Assembly (NCBI GenBank): GCA_050185195.1
Contig: JBFWZQ010000003.1
Coordinates: 1-64,000, forward strand
Length of the DNA: 64,000 nucleotides
Origin: CADEFQ01 sp050185195
GTDB lineage: Bacteria > Pseudomonadota > Gammaproteobacteria > Steroidobacterales > Steroidobacteraceae
Direction: 5' to 3'
Positions 7,307 to 15,595 of the stretch are shown one piece after another. Each line of letters starts with the position of its first letter. Within the stretch, counting starts at the first letter, position 1. The notes under the pieces were generated by a model. It made no database searches. It had not been told where the DNA came from and saw only the letters and a list, made by a program, of their open reading frames with translations. A program made the translations under genes and the position numbers.

Positions 7307-8290
7307 ATGAAGACCCGACAACTCGGCAACAGCCAACTAGAAGTCTCCGCCATCGGCCTCGGCTGCATGGGACTGAGCCACGGCTATGGACCCGCGGTGG
7401 ACCGCGCCGCCGGCATCGCCCTCATCCGCGGCGCCGTCGAGCGCGGCGTGACTTTCTTCGATACCGCGGAGGCCTACGGCCAGGGCGCGAACGAGGAACT
7501 GCTGGGCGAGGCTCTCGCACCGGTGCGCGATCGAGTCGTCATCGCCACCAAATTCGGCTTCAGGAACGGCGATACGGCGCAAGGCCTGGACAGCCGGCCC
7601 GAGCGCATCCGCGAAGTGGCGAATGCCGCGCTCGAGCGCTTGAGGACCGACCGCATCGATCTCTTCTACCAGCATCGGGTGGACCCGAACGTGCCGATGG
7701 AGGATGTGGCTGGAGCGGTGAAGAACCTCATCGCCGAGGGCAAGGTCAGGCACTTCGGATTGTCCGAGGCCGGCGCGGAATCCATCCGCCGCGCGCACGC
7801 GGTGCAACCCGTCACGGCTTTGCAAAGCGAATACTCGTTGTGGTGGCGCGAACCCGAGCACACCGTGCTGACCACCCTGGAAGAACTCGGGATCGGATTC
7901 GTGCCTTTCAGCCCACTGGGGAAAGGCTTCCTCACGGGTGCGATCAGTGCAAGCACGACCTTTGGCAGCAACGATTTCCGCCGCGTCGTGCCGCGGTTCT
8001 CGCCGCAAGCGCTTAAGGCCAATCAGGCCCTGGTGGATCTGCTTGGCGTGATCGCGGCAGGCAAAGGCGCAACCCCTGCGCAGATCGCGCTCGCGTGGCT
8101 GCTGGCGCAGAAGCCGTGGATCGTCCCCATTCCGGGCACCACCAGGCTCCACCGCCTCGAAGAGAATCTCGGTGCGCAAGCCGTCACGCTCTCCGACGCG
8201 GACCTTCGCGACATTCGTGAGGTATTGGGGAAGGTGCAGATTGAAGGAGACCGCTACCCGCCCGCGATGCAAGCGCTCGTGGGTCGCTGA
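7307..8290 (+). CDS. Aldo/keto reductase
   Basis: 327 residues of the AKR (beta/alpha)8 family. MKTRQLGNSQLEVSAIGLGC opens the barrel. The catalytic tetrad can be read as Asp in FFDTAEAYG, the following Tyr, Lys in VVIATKFGF and His in LFYQHRVDPNVP. The C-terminal NADPH site is PIPGTTRLHRLEEN. It resembles AKR13-type proteins (YakC-like), which reduce aldehydes and ketones with NADPH. ATG 7307 follows a GGAGG ribosome site; an upstream in-frame codon at 7286 lies inside the promoter region. The gene is followed 16 bp later by an exported flavodoxin and is divergent from a LysR regulator. Confidence 0.9.
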   Translation: MKTRQLGNSQLEVSAIGLGCMGLSHGYGPAVDRAAGIALIRGAVERGVTFFDTAEAYGQGANEELLGEALAPVRDRVVIATKFGFRNGDTAQGLDSRPERIREVANAALERLRTDRIDLFYQHRVDPNVPMEDVAGAVKNLIAEGKVRHFGLSEAGAESIRRAHAVQPVTALQSEYSLWWREPEHTVLTTLEELGIGFVPFSPLGKGFLTGAISASTTFGSNDFRRVVPRFSPQALKANQALVDLLGVIAAGKGATPAQIALAWLLAQKPWIVPIPGTTRLHRLEENLGAQAVTLSDADLRDIREVLGKVQIEGDRYPPAMQALVGR

Positions 8291-8306
8291 CGCGAGTGCC
8301 GCCCCA

Positions 8307-8900
8307 ATGACACCTCCACACGATCCCAAAAGACGAATCGCGATGACCGCACTGGCAAGCCTTCCCCTGGGCAGCTTCGCTGCCGACCAACGCAGCAGTG
8401 GCGAAATGCGAAAGAGCGGATCCCGAACGCTGGTGGCGTACTTCTCGCGCTCCGGCAACACGCGCGTGGTGGCGGGTCTGATCCACCGCGAACTGGGCGC
8501 CGACCTGTTCGAGATCCTGCCGGCATCGCCCTATCCGGAGGACTACCTCGCCACCGTCGAACAGGCGCGCCAGGAGCGCGATAGCGGCTTCGAGCCTGCG
8601 TTGAAAACCAGGGTCTCCAACATCGGCGCCTACGACACGGTGTATCTGGGCTTCCCCATCTGGGGCGAGACCACGCCGCCGTTGATCCGCAGTTTCCTGA
8701 GGGCGCACGATCTTTCCGGAAAGACCCTGATCCCTTTCGTGACCCATGGAGGCTACGGGCTCGGGAACAGCCGATCGGTTCTCGCCACTCATGCGCCGAA
8801 GGCGCAACTTCGACGCGGCTTCGCGATGGAGGCGGATCAGGAGCGGGACACGATGAACCGCGTGAAGAGTTGGCTCGACGAGATCGACTCCAAGGGCTGA
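8307..8900 (+). CDS. Flavodoxin-family protein with Tat-like signal
   Basis: 197 residues. The flavodoxin fold is recognised by the FMN phosphate loop YFSRSGNTRVVAG, GFPIWGETTPP around the second FMN loop, and THGGYGLG. The N-terminus MTPPHDPKRRIAMTALASLP, followed by LGSFAA, has a twin-arginine pair and a hydrophobic stretch, so export by the Tat pathway (with bound FMN) is plausible. ATG 8307 is the first start after the reductase gene; the longer frame overlaps its 3' end. The pairing with an aldo/keto reductase suggests a redox or NADPH-quinone detoxification role, but the partner is not evident. Confidence 0.8.
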   Translation: MTPPHDPKRRIAMTALASLPLGSFAADQRSSGEMRKSGSRTLVAYFSRSGNTRVVAGLIHRELGADLFEILPASPYPEDYLATVEQARQERDSGFEPALKTRVSNIGAYDTVYLGFPIWGETTPPLIRSFLRAHDLSGKTLIPFVTHGGYGLGNSRSVLATHAPKAQLRRGFAMEADQERDTMNRVKSWLDEIDSKG

Positions 8901-8920
8901 GCCGGCGTGAGATCAGTGGT

Positions 8921-8997
8921 TGGTGGAAAGGGAGGGACTCGAACCCTCGACCCCGGCATTATGAGTGCCGTGCTCTAACCAGCTGAGCTACCTTTCC
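8921..8997 (-). tRNA. tRNA-Met (CAT), elongator type
   Basis: The minus strand folds as a 77-nt tRNA: acceptor stem GGAAAGG paired with CCTTTCC, a D arm containing AGCTCAGCTGGTTAGAGC, an anticodon arm with loop CTCATAA (anticodon CAT), a T arm GAGGG-TTCGAGT-CCCTC and an encoded CCA. The body matches elongator tRNA-Met more closely than the initiator, since the 5' end is paired and the anticodon stem lacks the initiator's triple GC pairs. Confidence 0.93.
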
Positions 8998-9041
8998 ACA
9001 GCGGGGCGGCGATTGTCCGGACCGACCGCCGGGGAGTCAAG

Positions 9042-10862
9042 ATGCTGGACAGATTGATCGTTTTGGACCCGGGCAGTGCCCTGACGCTGCAGGGCCAGAT
9101 CCGGCAGCGGATCATCGACAACATCCTGGCGGGCACTTTTGCCCGCGGCCGCCGCCTGCCCTCCTCCCGCGCGCTCGCCCGCCAGCTCGGCGTGGGGCGC
9201 AACACCGTGCTGCACGCCATGAACCAGCTGATCGCCGAGGGGCACCTCGTCGCACGCGAACGCAGCGGCATTTATGTCAACGAACATGCGCTCGCCGGCC
9301 GGGTCGGGCGCGGTGGCGCGATCGGGCCGCGGCCGGCGAGCGGTGGATCACCGCTGTGGGCACGCAAGATCCGCACGCTGCTCGCGCCCCGCGCGGAATT
9401 TCGCTGCCCGCCGAACTGGCATTTGCACCCCTACCCGTTCATCGACGGACGCTTCGACGCGTCGCTCTTCCCGGCGGCGGAGTGGCGCGAGGCCTCGCGC
9501 CTCACGCTCGGCGCCCGTGCGATCCAGGACTGGTCCGCCGATCGCGGCATGGCGGACGATCCGCAACTGATCGAGGAGCTGCGCACGAAGGTGCTGCCGC
9601 GCCGGGGCATCGAGGCGCGCCCCGAGGAGATCCTCGTCACGCTCGGCGCCCAGCAGGGCCTGTCGCTCGTCACGCAGTTGTTGCTCGATGCGACCACATC
9701 CATCGCGGTGGAGGAGCCGGGCTATCCGCTGATGCGCGAGCTGGGCGCGCTGCGCGGCGCGCGCGTGTTGCTGCAGCCGCTCGACGATGAAGGCCTGCGC
9801 GTCGATCGGGCGCTCGACGACGCGCGGGTCGTGTACGTCACGCCGAGCCACCAGTTCCCGACCGGCACCACGATGTCGATGAAACGTCGCAAGGCGCTGC
9901 TGCGCCGGGCAAAGGCGCGGGACTTCGTGATCGTGGAAGACGACTTCGAATGCGAGACCACCTACCTCGACCGCAGTTTCCCGGCGCTGCGCAGCCTCGA
10001 CCGTTCGGGCCGCGTGGTCTACGTCGCGAGCCTGTCGAAGGTGCTGTCGCCGGCGCTGCGCCTTGGTTACGTGGTTGCCGATCCCGAGCTGATCGCCGCC
10101 GCACGCGAGTTGCGGGCTCTGCAGGCGCGGCAGCCCCCGGCCAACAACCAGCGCGCCGCCGCGCTCTTCATCAGCCTCGGCCATTACGACGCGACGATGC
10201 GACGCCTCGCGCGGGTGTTCGCCGGGCGCCGCACGGCGCTGCTCGATGCGCTGAACCACTATATGAGGAGTTCGCTCGTGGTCGCGCCCGTGCGGGGCGG
10301 TACCACGTGCTGGGTGCGGGGCCCCGACCACCTCGACGTGAACTATCTCGCCGCGCAGGCCGCGCAGCACGGCATCCTGATCGAGCCGGTGGCTCACTAT
10401 TACGCGGGCGCCGACGCGCCCCACAATGTATTTCGCCTCGGCGTCACGAGCCTGCCTGCCGAGCACATCCGCGAGGGCGTGGCGCGCCTCGCGGCCCTGA
10501 TGCGCAGCCTGTCGCGCGACGCGGTCGAGCATCTCGATGGCAGCCGCGGGCGGCGGCTCGGCGCGGACAATCTCGCCCAGACGATCGCGGGCGCGACGCT
10601 CCTGTCCCGCACCGTCTACGGCGACCCCTGCACCGTCGAGATCCGGGATGACGGCCACCTCGTCGGGCGCGCCGGTTTCCACGACGAGGACTGCGACGAA
10701 GGCGAATGGTGGGTCGAAGGCGGCCTTTTCTGTCGCCGCTGGCGTTCGTGGTGCTACGGCGAGGTCGGCCGCTACATCCCGGTGATTGACGGCCCGCAGA
10801 TCAAGTGGTTCAACCCCGAAGGCCGCCTGATCGATGCGGTGGCCATCCGCCTGCGCGCCTGA
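9042..10862 (+). CDS. MocR-type regulator (GntR HTH + aminotransferase) with extra C-terminal domain
   Basis: 606 residues. Residues 10-78 are a GntR winged HTH (RLPSSRALARQLGVGRNTVL). Residues 120-490 are a fold-type I aminotransferase domain with the PLP lysine Lys333 in YVASLSKVLSPALR and Asp/Tyr contacts in FVIVEDDFECE. Most MocR/PdxR/GabR proteins end here, at about 470-500 residues. This one adds about 105 residues (500-606) with GATLLSRTVYGDPCTVEIRD, WWVEGGLFCRRW and four cysteines. I do not recognise that domain securely; it may be a ligand-binding or redox module. MocR proteins usually activate a neighbouring operon by binding direct repeats. Such repeats lie directly downstream, before the nitrilase operon. 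Confidence 0.9.
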   Translation: MLDRLIVLDPGSALTLQGQIRQRIIDNILAGTFARGRRLPSSRALARQLGVGRNTVLHAMNQLIAEGHLVARERSGIYVNEHALAGRVGRGGAIGPRPASGGSPLWARKIRTLLAPRAEFRCPPNWHLHPYPFIDGRFDASLFPAAEWREASRLTLGARAIQDWSADRGMADDPQLIEELRTKVLPRRGIEARPEEILVTLGAQQGLSLVTQLLLDATTSIAVEEPGYPLMRELGALRGARVLLQPLDDEGLRVDRALDDARVVYVTPSHQFPTGTTMSMKRRKALLRRAKARDFVIVEDDFECETTYLDRSFPALRSLDRSGRVVYVASLSKVLSPALRLGYVVADPELIAAARELRALQARQPPANNQRAAALFISLGHYDATMRRLARVFAGRRTALLDALNHYMRSSLVVAPVRGGTTCWVRGPDHLDVNYLAAQAAQHGILIEPVAHYYAGADAPHNVFRLGVTSLPAEHIREGVARLAALMRSLSRDAVEHLDGSRGRRLGADNLAQTIAGATLLSRTVYGDPCTVEIRDDGHLVGRAGFHDEDCDEGEWWVEGGLFCRRWRSWCYGEVGRYIPVIDGPQIKWFNPEGRLIDAVAIRLRA

Positions 10863-10879
10863 CGGGGCCAGCCCGACCT

Positions 10880-10916
10880 AACTGGTTCCATCCAGCGTCC
10901 ACAACTGGTTCTATCC
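10880..10916 (+). promoter_or_regulatory. Direct repeats, candidate MocR operator
   Basis: Two copies of AACTGGTTCYATCC start at 10880 and 10903, a 23-bp period (two helical turns), about 70-105 bp upstream of the nitrilase start. MocR/GabR/TauR/PdxR regulators are known to bind paired direct repeats on one face of the helix. Together with the adjoining mocR gene this makes the site a strong operator candidate. No -35/-10 pair is obvious. Confidence 0.55.
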
Positions 10917-10983
10917 GCGCAGCGGCACCCCTGCCACGCTCGGGCCTGGCGCGTGTGCGTCGCCGGCCGCACGGGGGAATGAT

Positions 10984-11850
10984 TTGAGCCGTATCGGTAT
11001 CGCAGGCCTGCAACTCGACTTGCCGCGAGGCGACAATCTCGACCGCTTCGATCGCGAGATCGATTCGGTGCGCAAGCGTTTCCCCTGGGTGCAGCTCGTC
11101 GTGATCGGCGAGCTCGGCGTGTTCGGCGCAGACCCCGCACTCGCCCAGCCGCTGCCGGGCCCCGCGGAGGCGCGTTTCTGCGACGCCGCGCGGCGCAACG
11201 GCTTCTGGCTCGTGCCGGGTTCGCTGTTCGAGCGGGTCGGCGATTGTGTCTACAACACCGCGCCCGTCATCGACCCGACCGGCCGCGTCGTGGCGCGCTA
11301 CCGCAAGATGTTTCCGTTCTACCCGTACGAGCGCGGCGTCACGCCGGGCAGCGAGTTCGTCGTGTTCGATATCCCGGGCGTCACGCGCGTGGGCGTCTCG
11401 ATCTGCTACGACATGTGGTTTCCCGAGACGACCCGCACCCTCGCGTGGCTCGGTGCGGAAGTGATCATCCACCCGACGATGACCAACACGATCGACCGCG
11501 ACGTCGAGCTCTCGATCGCGCGCGCGAGCGCCGCGACGAACCAGTGTTATTTCGTCGACATCAACGTCGCGGGCGACCTCGGCTTCGGGCGCTCCGGCAT
11601 CTACGGCCCGGGCGGCGAGAAGATCCACGAGGCCGGCAGCGGGCGCGAAGTGCTGGCCGCCGAACTCGACCTCACCGCCGTGCGCGCGGCGCGCACGCGC
11701 GGCTGGTGCGGACTCACGCAGCCGCTCAAGAGTTTCCGCGACAGCAAGCTGCAATTTCCGCCCTATGTCGAGGGCCACGACCGCTCGCCCGCCCTGCAGG
11801 CGCTCGGCCCGCTCGCGATGCCGCAGATCTCCGACCCGCATTCCACATGA
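10984..11850 (+). CDS. Nitrilase-superfamily carbon-nitrogen hydrolase
   Basis: 288 residues. The Glu-Lys-Cys triad is visible: Glu43 (VVIGELGVFG), Lys108 (ARYRKMFPFYPYE) and Cys141 (GVSICYDMWFPE). Enzymes of this superfamily hydrolyse amides, nitriles or N-carbamoyl compounds. The RARYRK...PYERGVTPG and CYDMWFPE patterns resemble aliphatic amidase/formamidase-like members, but the substrate cannot be set. The start is TTG 10984, the only codon giving the normal N-terminus (SRIGIAGLQLDLP). There is no signal peptide, so it is cytoplasmic. It is the first gene of the mocR-controlled operon, and its stop overlaps an in-frame alternative start of the TonB receptor. Confidence 0.85.
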   Translation: MSRIGIAGLQLDLPRGDNLDRFDREIDSVRKRFPWVQLVVIGELGVFGADPALAQPLPGPAEARFCDAARRNGFWLVPGSLFERVGDCVYNTAPVIDPTGRVVARYRKMFPFYPYERGVTPGSEFVVFDIPGVTRVGVSICYDMWFPETTRTLAWLGAEVIIHPTMTNTIDRDVELSIARASAATNQCYFVDINVAGDLGFGRSGIYGPGGEKIHEAGSGREVLAAELDLTAVRAARTRGWCGLTQPLKSFRDSKLQFPPYVEGHDRSPALQALGPLAMPQISDPHST

Positions 11851-11879
11851 CCACGTATCGTTCACGGGGGAACACGACC

Positions 11880-14240
11880 ATGTCCGCATTTCGCCGTTAC
11901 CAGTCTCCGGTCGCCGCAGCCGTCGCCGCGGTGCTGGCGGGCCTGCCCGCCACCCAGGCGCACGCGCAGGAAGCAGGCGACACGAACGTGCTGGAAGAGG
12001 TGATCGTCACCGCCACCCGCCGCGAGCAATCGGTGCTTGACGTGCCGTACAACATCTCCGCGGTCAGCGGCGCATCGCTCACGGATCGCCAGATCGTCGA
12101 CAACGCGGACCTCATGCGTTCCGTCACGGGTGTCGCGGTGGTCGATCGCGGCTACCGCAACTCGGGCGTGATCAACGGCATCATGATCCGCGGCATCAAC
12201 AGCGACGGGTCCGCATTCGGCGACTACCAGCTCTCGACGGTGCCGACCGTATCGACCTACGTGAACGACACGCCCGTATACGCGAACTTCCTGCTGAAGG
12301 ACATCGAGCGCGTGGAAGTGCTGCGCGGCCCGCAGGGCACGCTGTACGGCTCGGGCTCGCTCGGCGGCACGGTGCGCTACATCATGAACGCACCGAAGCC
12401 CGGCGCCTTCCAGGCGAGTGCCTCCGGCACCGCCTCGCAGGTCGATGGCTCGGGCAGCGTCGGCTACGGCCTCGATGGCATGCTGAACGTGCCACTCGGG
12501 GAGACCGCCGCGCTGCGCATCACGGGCAGCCGCCTCGACTATCCGGGCCTTACCGACTACGTGAATCTCTACCGCCTCGGCGCCGATGGCCTGCCGGTCG
12601 CGCCGAACGGCGTGCTCGACGATGCCGCCACGTACTACGTGAAGAAGGACGCGGACACGGCCGAGATCTGGTACGGCCGCGCGGCGCTGCTGTGGCGCCC
12701 GTCGGATGCCGTGGACCTGACCCTCTCCTACACGATCCAGAGCGACGAGATAGGCGGGCGACGCCAGGTGACGCGGGGCTTCGACGGCTTCGGCCGCCGC
12801 TACGGGAAATATGAAAACGGTTCGATCCAGCTGGAGCCCTCCTCGCGCGACGTCGACGTCGCCGCGCTCGAGTCGAACATCGATTTCGGCTTCGCCACCC
12901 TCACGTCGAGCACGTCGTACTACGACCACACGGGCGACAGCGTCAGCGAGAACACCGGCTTCTACGCGCAGGCGGGCTTCCTGCCCATTTATTACAACTA
13001 CCCGCGGCCGATGGCGTCGGCCGTGCGCAGCTTCGAAGACAGCGCCTTCGTGCAGGAACTGCGCCTCGTCTCGAAAGGCGGCACGCAGCTCGACTGGACC
13101 GTCGGCGCGTTCTACCAGGACCAGGACCTCGGGCAGACGCAGCAGAGCTTCCTGCGCGGCTTCAAGCGCTGGTGGGATGCCGCCACGGGCCTGCCGCAGT
13201 TCGTCACCGGCGACAAGGACTTCGACTACTCGCGCGCCGAGACCTTCAAGGACCGCGCCGTCTTCGGCGAACTGACCTGGCACTTCACCGACCAGTTCCA
13301 GGCGACGGGCGGATTTCGTTACTACGACAACGATTTCGCGAACCACAGCTTCATGGACCTGCCGCTCTTCACCGGCGTGTTCACGCCGGAGAACAGCAGC
13401 TTCGACACGAGCGAGGACGGCGTGCTGTGGAAGGGCAACGTGTCGTACAAACTCAATGCCAATCAGTTGGCCTACGCCACGGTCTCGCAGGGCTATCGCC
13501 GGGGCGGCTCGAATGCCATCCCGACTTCGGGCACCTTCGCGGAAAACCCCGGCTTCCTGCGCTTCGATTCCGACTCCGTCACCAACTACGAGATCGGCCT
13601 CAAGGGCACGGGCAGCCGCTTCCGCTATTCGGCGGCGCTGTTCGTCGTAGACTGGGAGGACGTGCAGATCAACACTTCGACGCCGCTCTGGGGTTTCTTC
13701 GCCGCCGTCAACGGCGGCAAGGCGAGCTCGAAGGGCCTCGAGTTCGAGCTCGACGGCCGGCTCACCGATCGCCTCGGCGTGAACTTCGGCTACACCTATG
13801 TGGATGCAAAGCTCGACGAGGACGCCGTGAGCCCCACCGGCTTCGTGCTGGGCGCCGCCGGCAACCGCCTGCCTGGCACCCCCGAGCACACCGTGATGGC
13901 CGGGCTCGCGTACACCGCCCCGGCCGGAGCCAATCTTTCCTGGACCACGCGGATCAACGGCTACTATCAATCCCCGACGATGAACGCGATCAGCGAGACA
14001 TCCTCCAACAGCGCGGAACTGGGCGGATTCCAGCTGTGGAATTTCTCGACGACGCTCGCCGCGGACCATTGGGATGCCACGTTCTGGGCGAAGAACCTGC
14101 TGAACGATGCCGGTGTCACGGGCCTCTTCACCGAGGCGTACATGGGCACGGCGCCATCGGAGGGCTACTACGGCAACGGCTCGAAGGTGTTCATCTCGCT
14201 GCCGCGTACCTTCGGGGTGACACTCACCTGGCGATTCTGA
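11880..14240 (+). CDS. TonB-dependent outer-membrane receptor
   Basis: 786 residues. A signal peptide covers about 1-30 and ends AQAHA-QEA. A TonB-box-like EEVIVTA is at 39-45. The plug domain contains NISAVSGASL and RVEVLRGPQGTLYGSGSLGG, and the C-terminal 22-strand barrel ends FGVTLTWRF with terminal Phe. It belongs to the large group of iron-unrelated receptors common in Xanthomonadales and sphingomonads. ATG 11880 has GGGGGAA nine bases upstream; an in-frame ATG at 11847 overlaps the nitrilase stop and is the alternative. Cargo is unknown. The co-transcribed hydrolases and MFS transporter suggest import of an organic compound rather than a siderophore. Confidence 0.92.
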   Translation: MSAFRRYQSPVAAAVAAVLAGLPATQAHAQEAGDTNVLEEVIVTATRREQSVLDVPYNISAVSGASLTDRQIVDNADLMRSVTGVAVVDRGYRNSGVINGIMIRGINSDGSAFGDYQLSTVPTVSTYVNDTPVYANFLLKDIERVEVLRGPQGTLYGSGSLGGTVRYIMNAPKPGAFQASASGTASQVDGSGSVGYGLDGMLNVPLGETAALRITGSRLDYPGLTDYVNLYRLGADGLPVAPNGVLDDAATYYVKKDADTAEIWYGRAALLWRPSDAVDLTLSYTIQSDEIGGRRQVTRGFDGFGRRYGKYENGSIQLEPSSRDVDVAALESNIDFGFATLTSSTSYYDHTGDSVSENTGFYAQAGFLPIYYNYPRPMASAVRSFEDSAFVQELRLVSKGGTQLDWTVGAFYQDQDLGQTQQSFLRGFKRWWDAATGLPQFVTGDKDFDYSRAETFKDRAVFGELTWHFTDQFQATGGFRYYDNDFANHSFMDLPLFTGVFTPENSSFDTSEDGVLWKGNVSYKLNANQLAYATVSQGYRRGGSNAIPTSGTFAENPGFLRFDSDSVTNYEIGLKGTGSRFRYSAALFVVDWEDVQINTSTPLWGFFAAVNGGKASSKGLEFELDGRLTDRLGVNFGYTYVDAKLDEDAVSPTGFVLGAAGNRLPGTPEHTVMAGLAYTAPAGANLSWTTRINGYYQSPTMNAISETSSNSAELGGFQLWNFSTTLAADHWDATFWAKNLLNDAGVTGLFTEAYMGTAPSEGYYGNGSKVFISLPRTFGVTLTWRF

Positions 14241-15595
14241 CCGACAGCGAATCCCGCCTGCGCGAGATCGCGCGCCTGCTCTCCACCGGGCAGACGCGCA
14301 CCGCGCTGGCGGCGCTCGCGTCGGTCGAGGGCGCCACGCCAGGCAATGCCGCGCTGGCGCGGCAGGTCGCCGAAGCCTACACGCACTGTGGCCGGCACGC
14401 CGATGCACACCGCTGCCTCGCGCGCGCGGCGCTGGCGCGGCCGGACGACCCGCGCGTGCTCTACGACCTGGCCGCCGCCGACATGGCACTGGGTGATTTC
14501 GCTGCCGCGGAAGCGCGCCTCGATCGGGTGATTGCACTCGATCCGGGTGACTTCGACGCCTGGTACAACCGCGCGACCCTGCGCCGCCAGACCCCCGCGC
14601 GCAACCACGTGGCCGCGCTCATCGCGGCGCTCGAGCGCAGCGCACCGCGGGGTGATGTCGCGCTCGGCTACGCCCTCGCGAAGGAACTCGAGGATCTTGG
14701 CGAACACACCCGTTCCTTCCACTACCTCGAACGCGCGACCCGGGCCCGTCGGCGGCAGTTGTCCTATCGCGTCGAGACGGACATCGAAGCGATCGACGCC
14801 ATCATCGGGGCCTTCGGTCCCGAGACCCTCGCCCCGGCAGCACGCGGCGCGGGCAGGACCGCATCGGGCCCGATCTTTGTCGTGGGCCTGCCGCGCTCCG
14901 GCACGACGCTCGTGGATCGCATCCTCGCGTCGCACCCGCAGGTCGAGAGTTTCGGCGAACTGAACGACCTGCCACTCGCGGCGATGCATGCGGCGGGCAA
15001 GGCCCCCGACAAGCGCGCCCTCATCCGGCAGGCGGCAAGCTGCGATCACGCGGCGCTCGGCCGGCACTATCTCGAGCGGGTGGCCGGATACGGCCGCAGC
15101 CGCCCGCGCTTCGTCGACAAGACGCCGCTCAACCTGCTCTACCTCGGCCTGATCGCGCTCGCGCTGCCCGGCGCGCGCGTGATCCACCTGCGACGCGATC
15201 CGCTCGACAGTGGCTACGCGATGCTGAAGACGCTTTTTCGCATGGGCTACCCGTTTTCCTACGACCAGGCCGACCTCGGCCGCTACTACGGCGCGTATCG
15301 GCGGCTCATGGCGCACTGGCGCACGCAGTTGCCGGGCGCGTTCCTCGATGTCGACTACGAAGCGCTGGTCGCCGACCAGGAGCGCGAAACGCGGCGCCTG
15401 CTCGAGTGGTGCGGCCTCGACTTCCACCCCGACTGCCTCGCGTTTCACCGCCACGCAGGCCCGACCGCAACCGCCAGCGCCGCGCAGGTGCGCGAGCCCC
15501 TGCACGCGCGTTCGGTGCGCGCCTCCCGGCGCCTGTGGGACGAGCTCGCGCCGCTGCGCGCCACGCTGGCGGCCGAAGGCATCGAGGTCGCATGA
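14237..15595 (+). CDS. TPR-containing sulfotransferase-family protein
   Basis: About 450 residues. The N-terminal third has TPR-type helical repeats (HADAHRCLARAALARPDDPR, YDLAAADMALGDFAAAEARL). The C-terminal half is a sulfotransferase domain with the PAPS 5'-phosphosulfate loop VGLPRSGTTLVDRI and the 3'-phosphate motif HLRRDPLDSGYAM. Proteins of this design are common beside TonB receptors, but their substrates are mostly unknown. No ATG, GTG or TTG lies in frame near the start. The frame opens at a CTG overlapping the receptor stop (CTGA, 14237), or at CTG 14228 after GGGGTGA, so the start is uncertain. The stop overlaps the next gene by ATGA. There is no signal peptide. Confidence 0.82.
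   Translation: MTDSESRLREIARLLSTGQTRTALAALASVEGATPGNAALARQVAEAYTHCGRHADAHRCLARAALARPDDPRVLYDLAAADMALGDFAAAEARLDRVIALDPGDFDAWYNRATLRRQTPARNHVAALIAALERSAPRGDVALGYALAKELEDLGEHTRSFHYLERATRARRRQLSYRVETDIEAIDAIIGAFGPETLAPAARGAGRTASGPIFVVGLPRSGTTLVDRILASHPQVESFGELNDLPLAAMHAAGKAPDKRALIRQAASCDHAALGRHYLERVAGYGRSRPRFVDKTPLNLLYLGLIALALPGARVIHLRRDPLDSGYAMLKTLFRMGYPFSYDQADLGRYYGAYRRLMAHWRTQLPGAFLDVDYEALVADQERETRRLLEWCGLDFHPDCLAFHRHAGPTATASAAQVREPLHARSVRASRRLWDELAPLRATLAAEGIEVA

Noticed and set aside
11862..14537. Open frame of about 890 codons antisense to the TonB receptor
   Set aside because: No recognisable domains, biased composition and full overlap with a clearly conserved receptor on the other strand.
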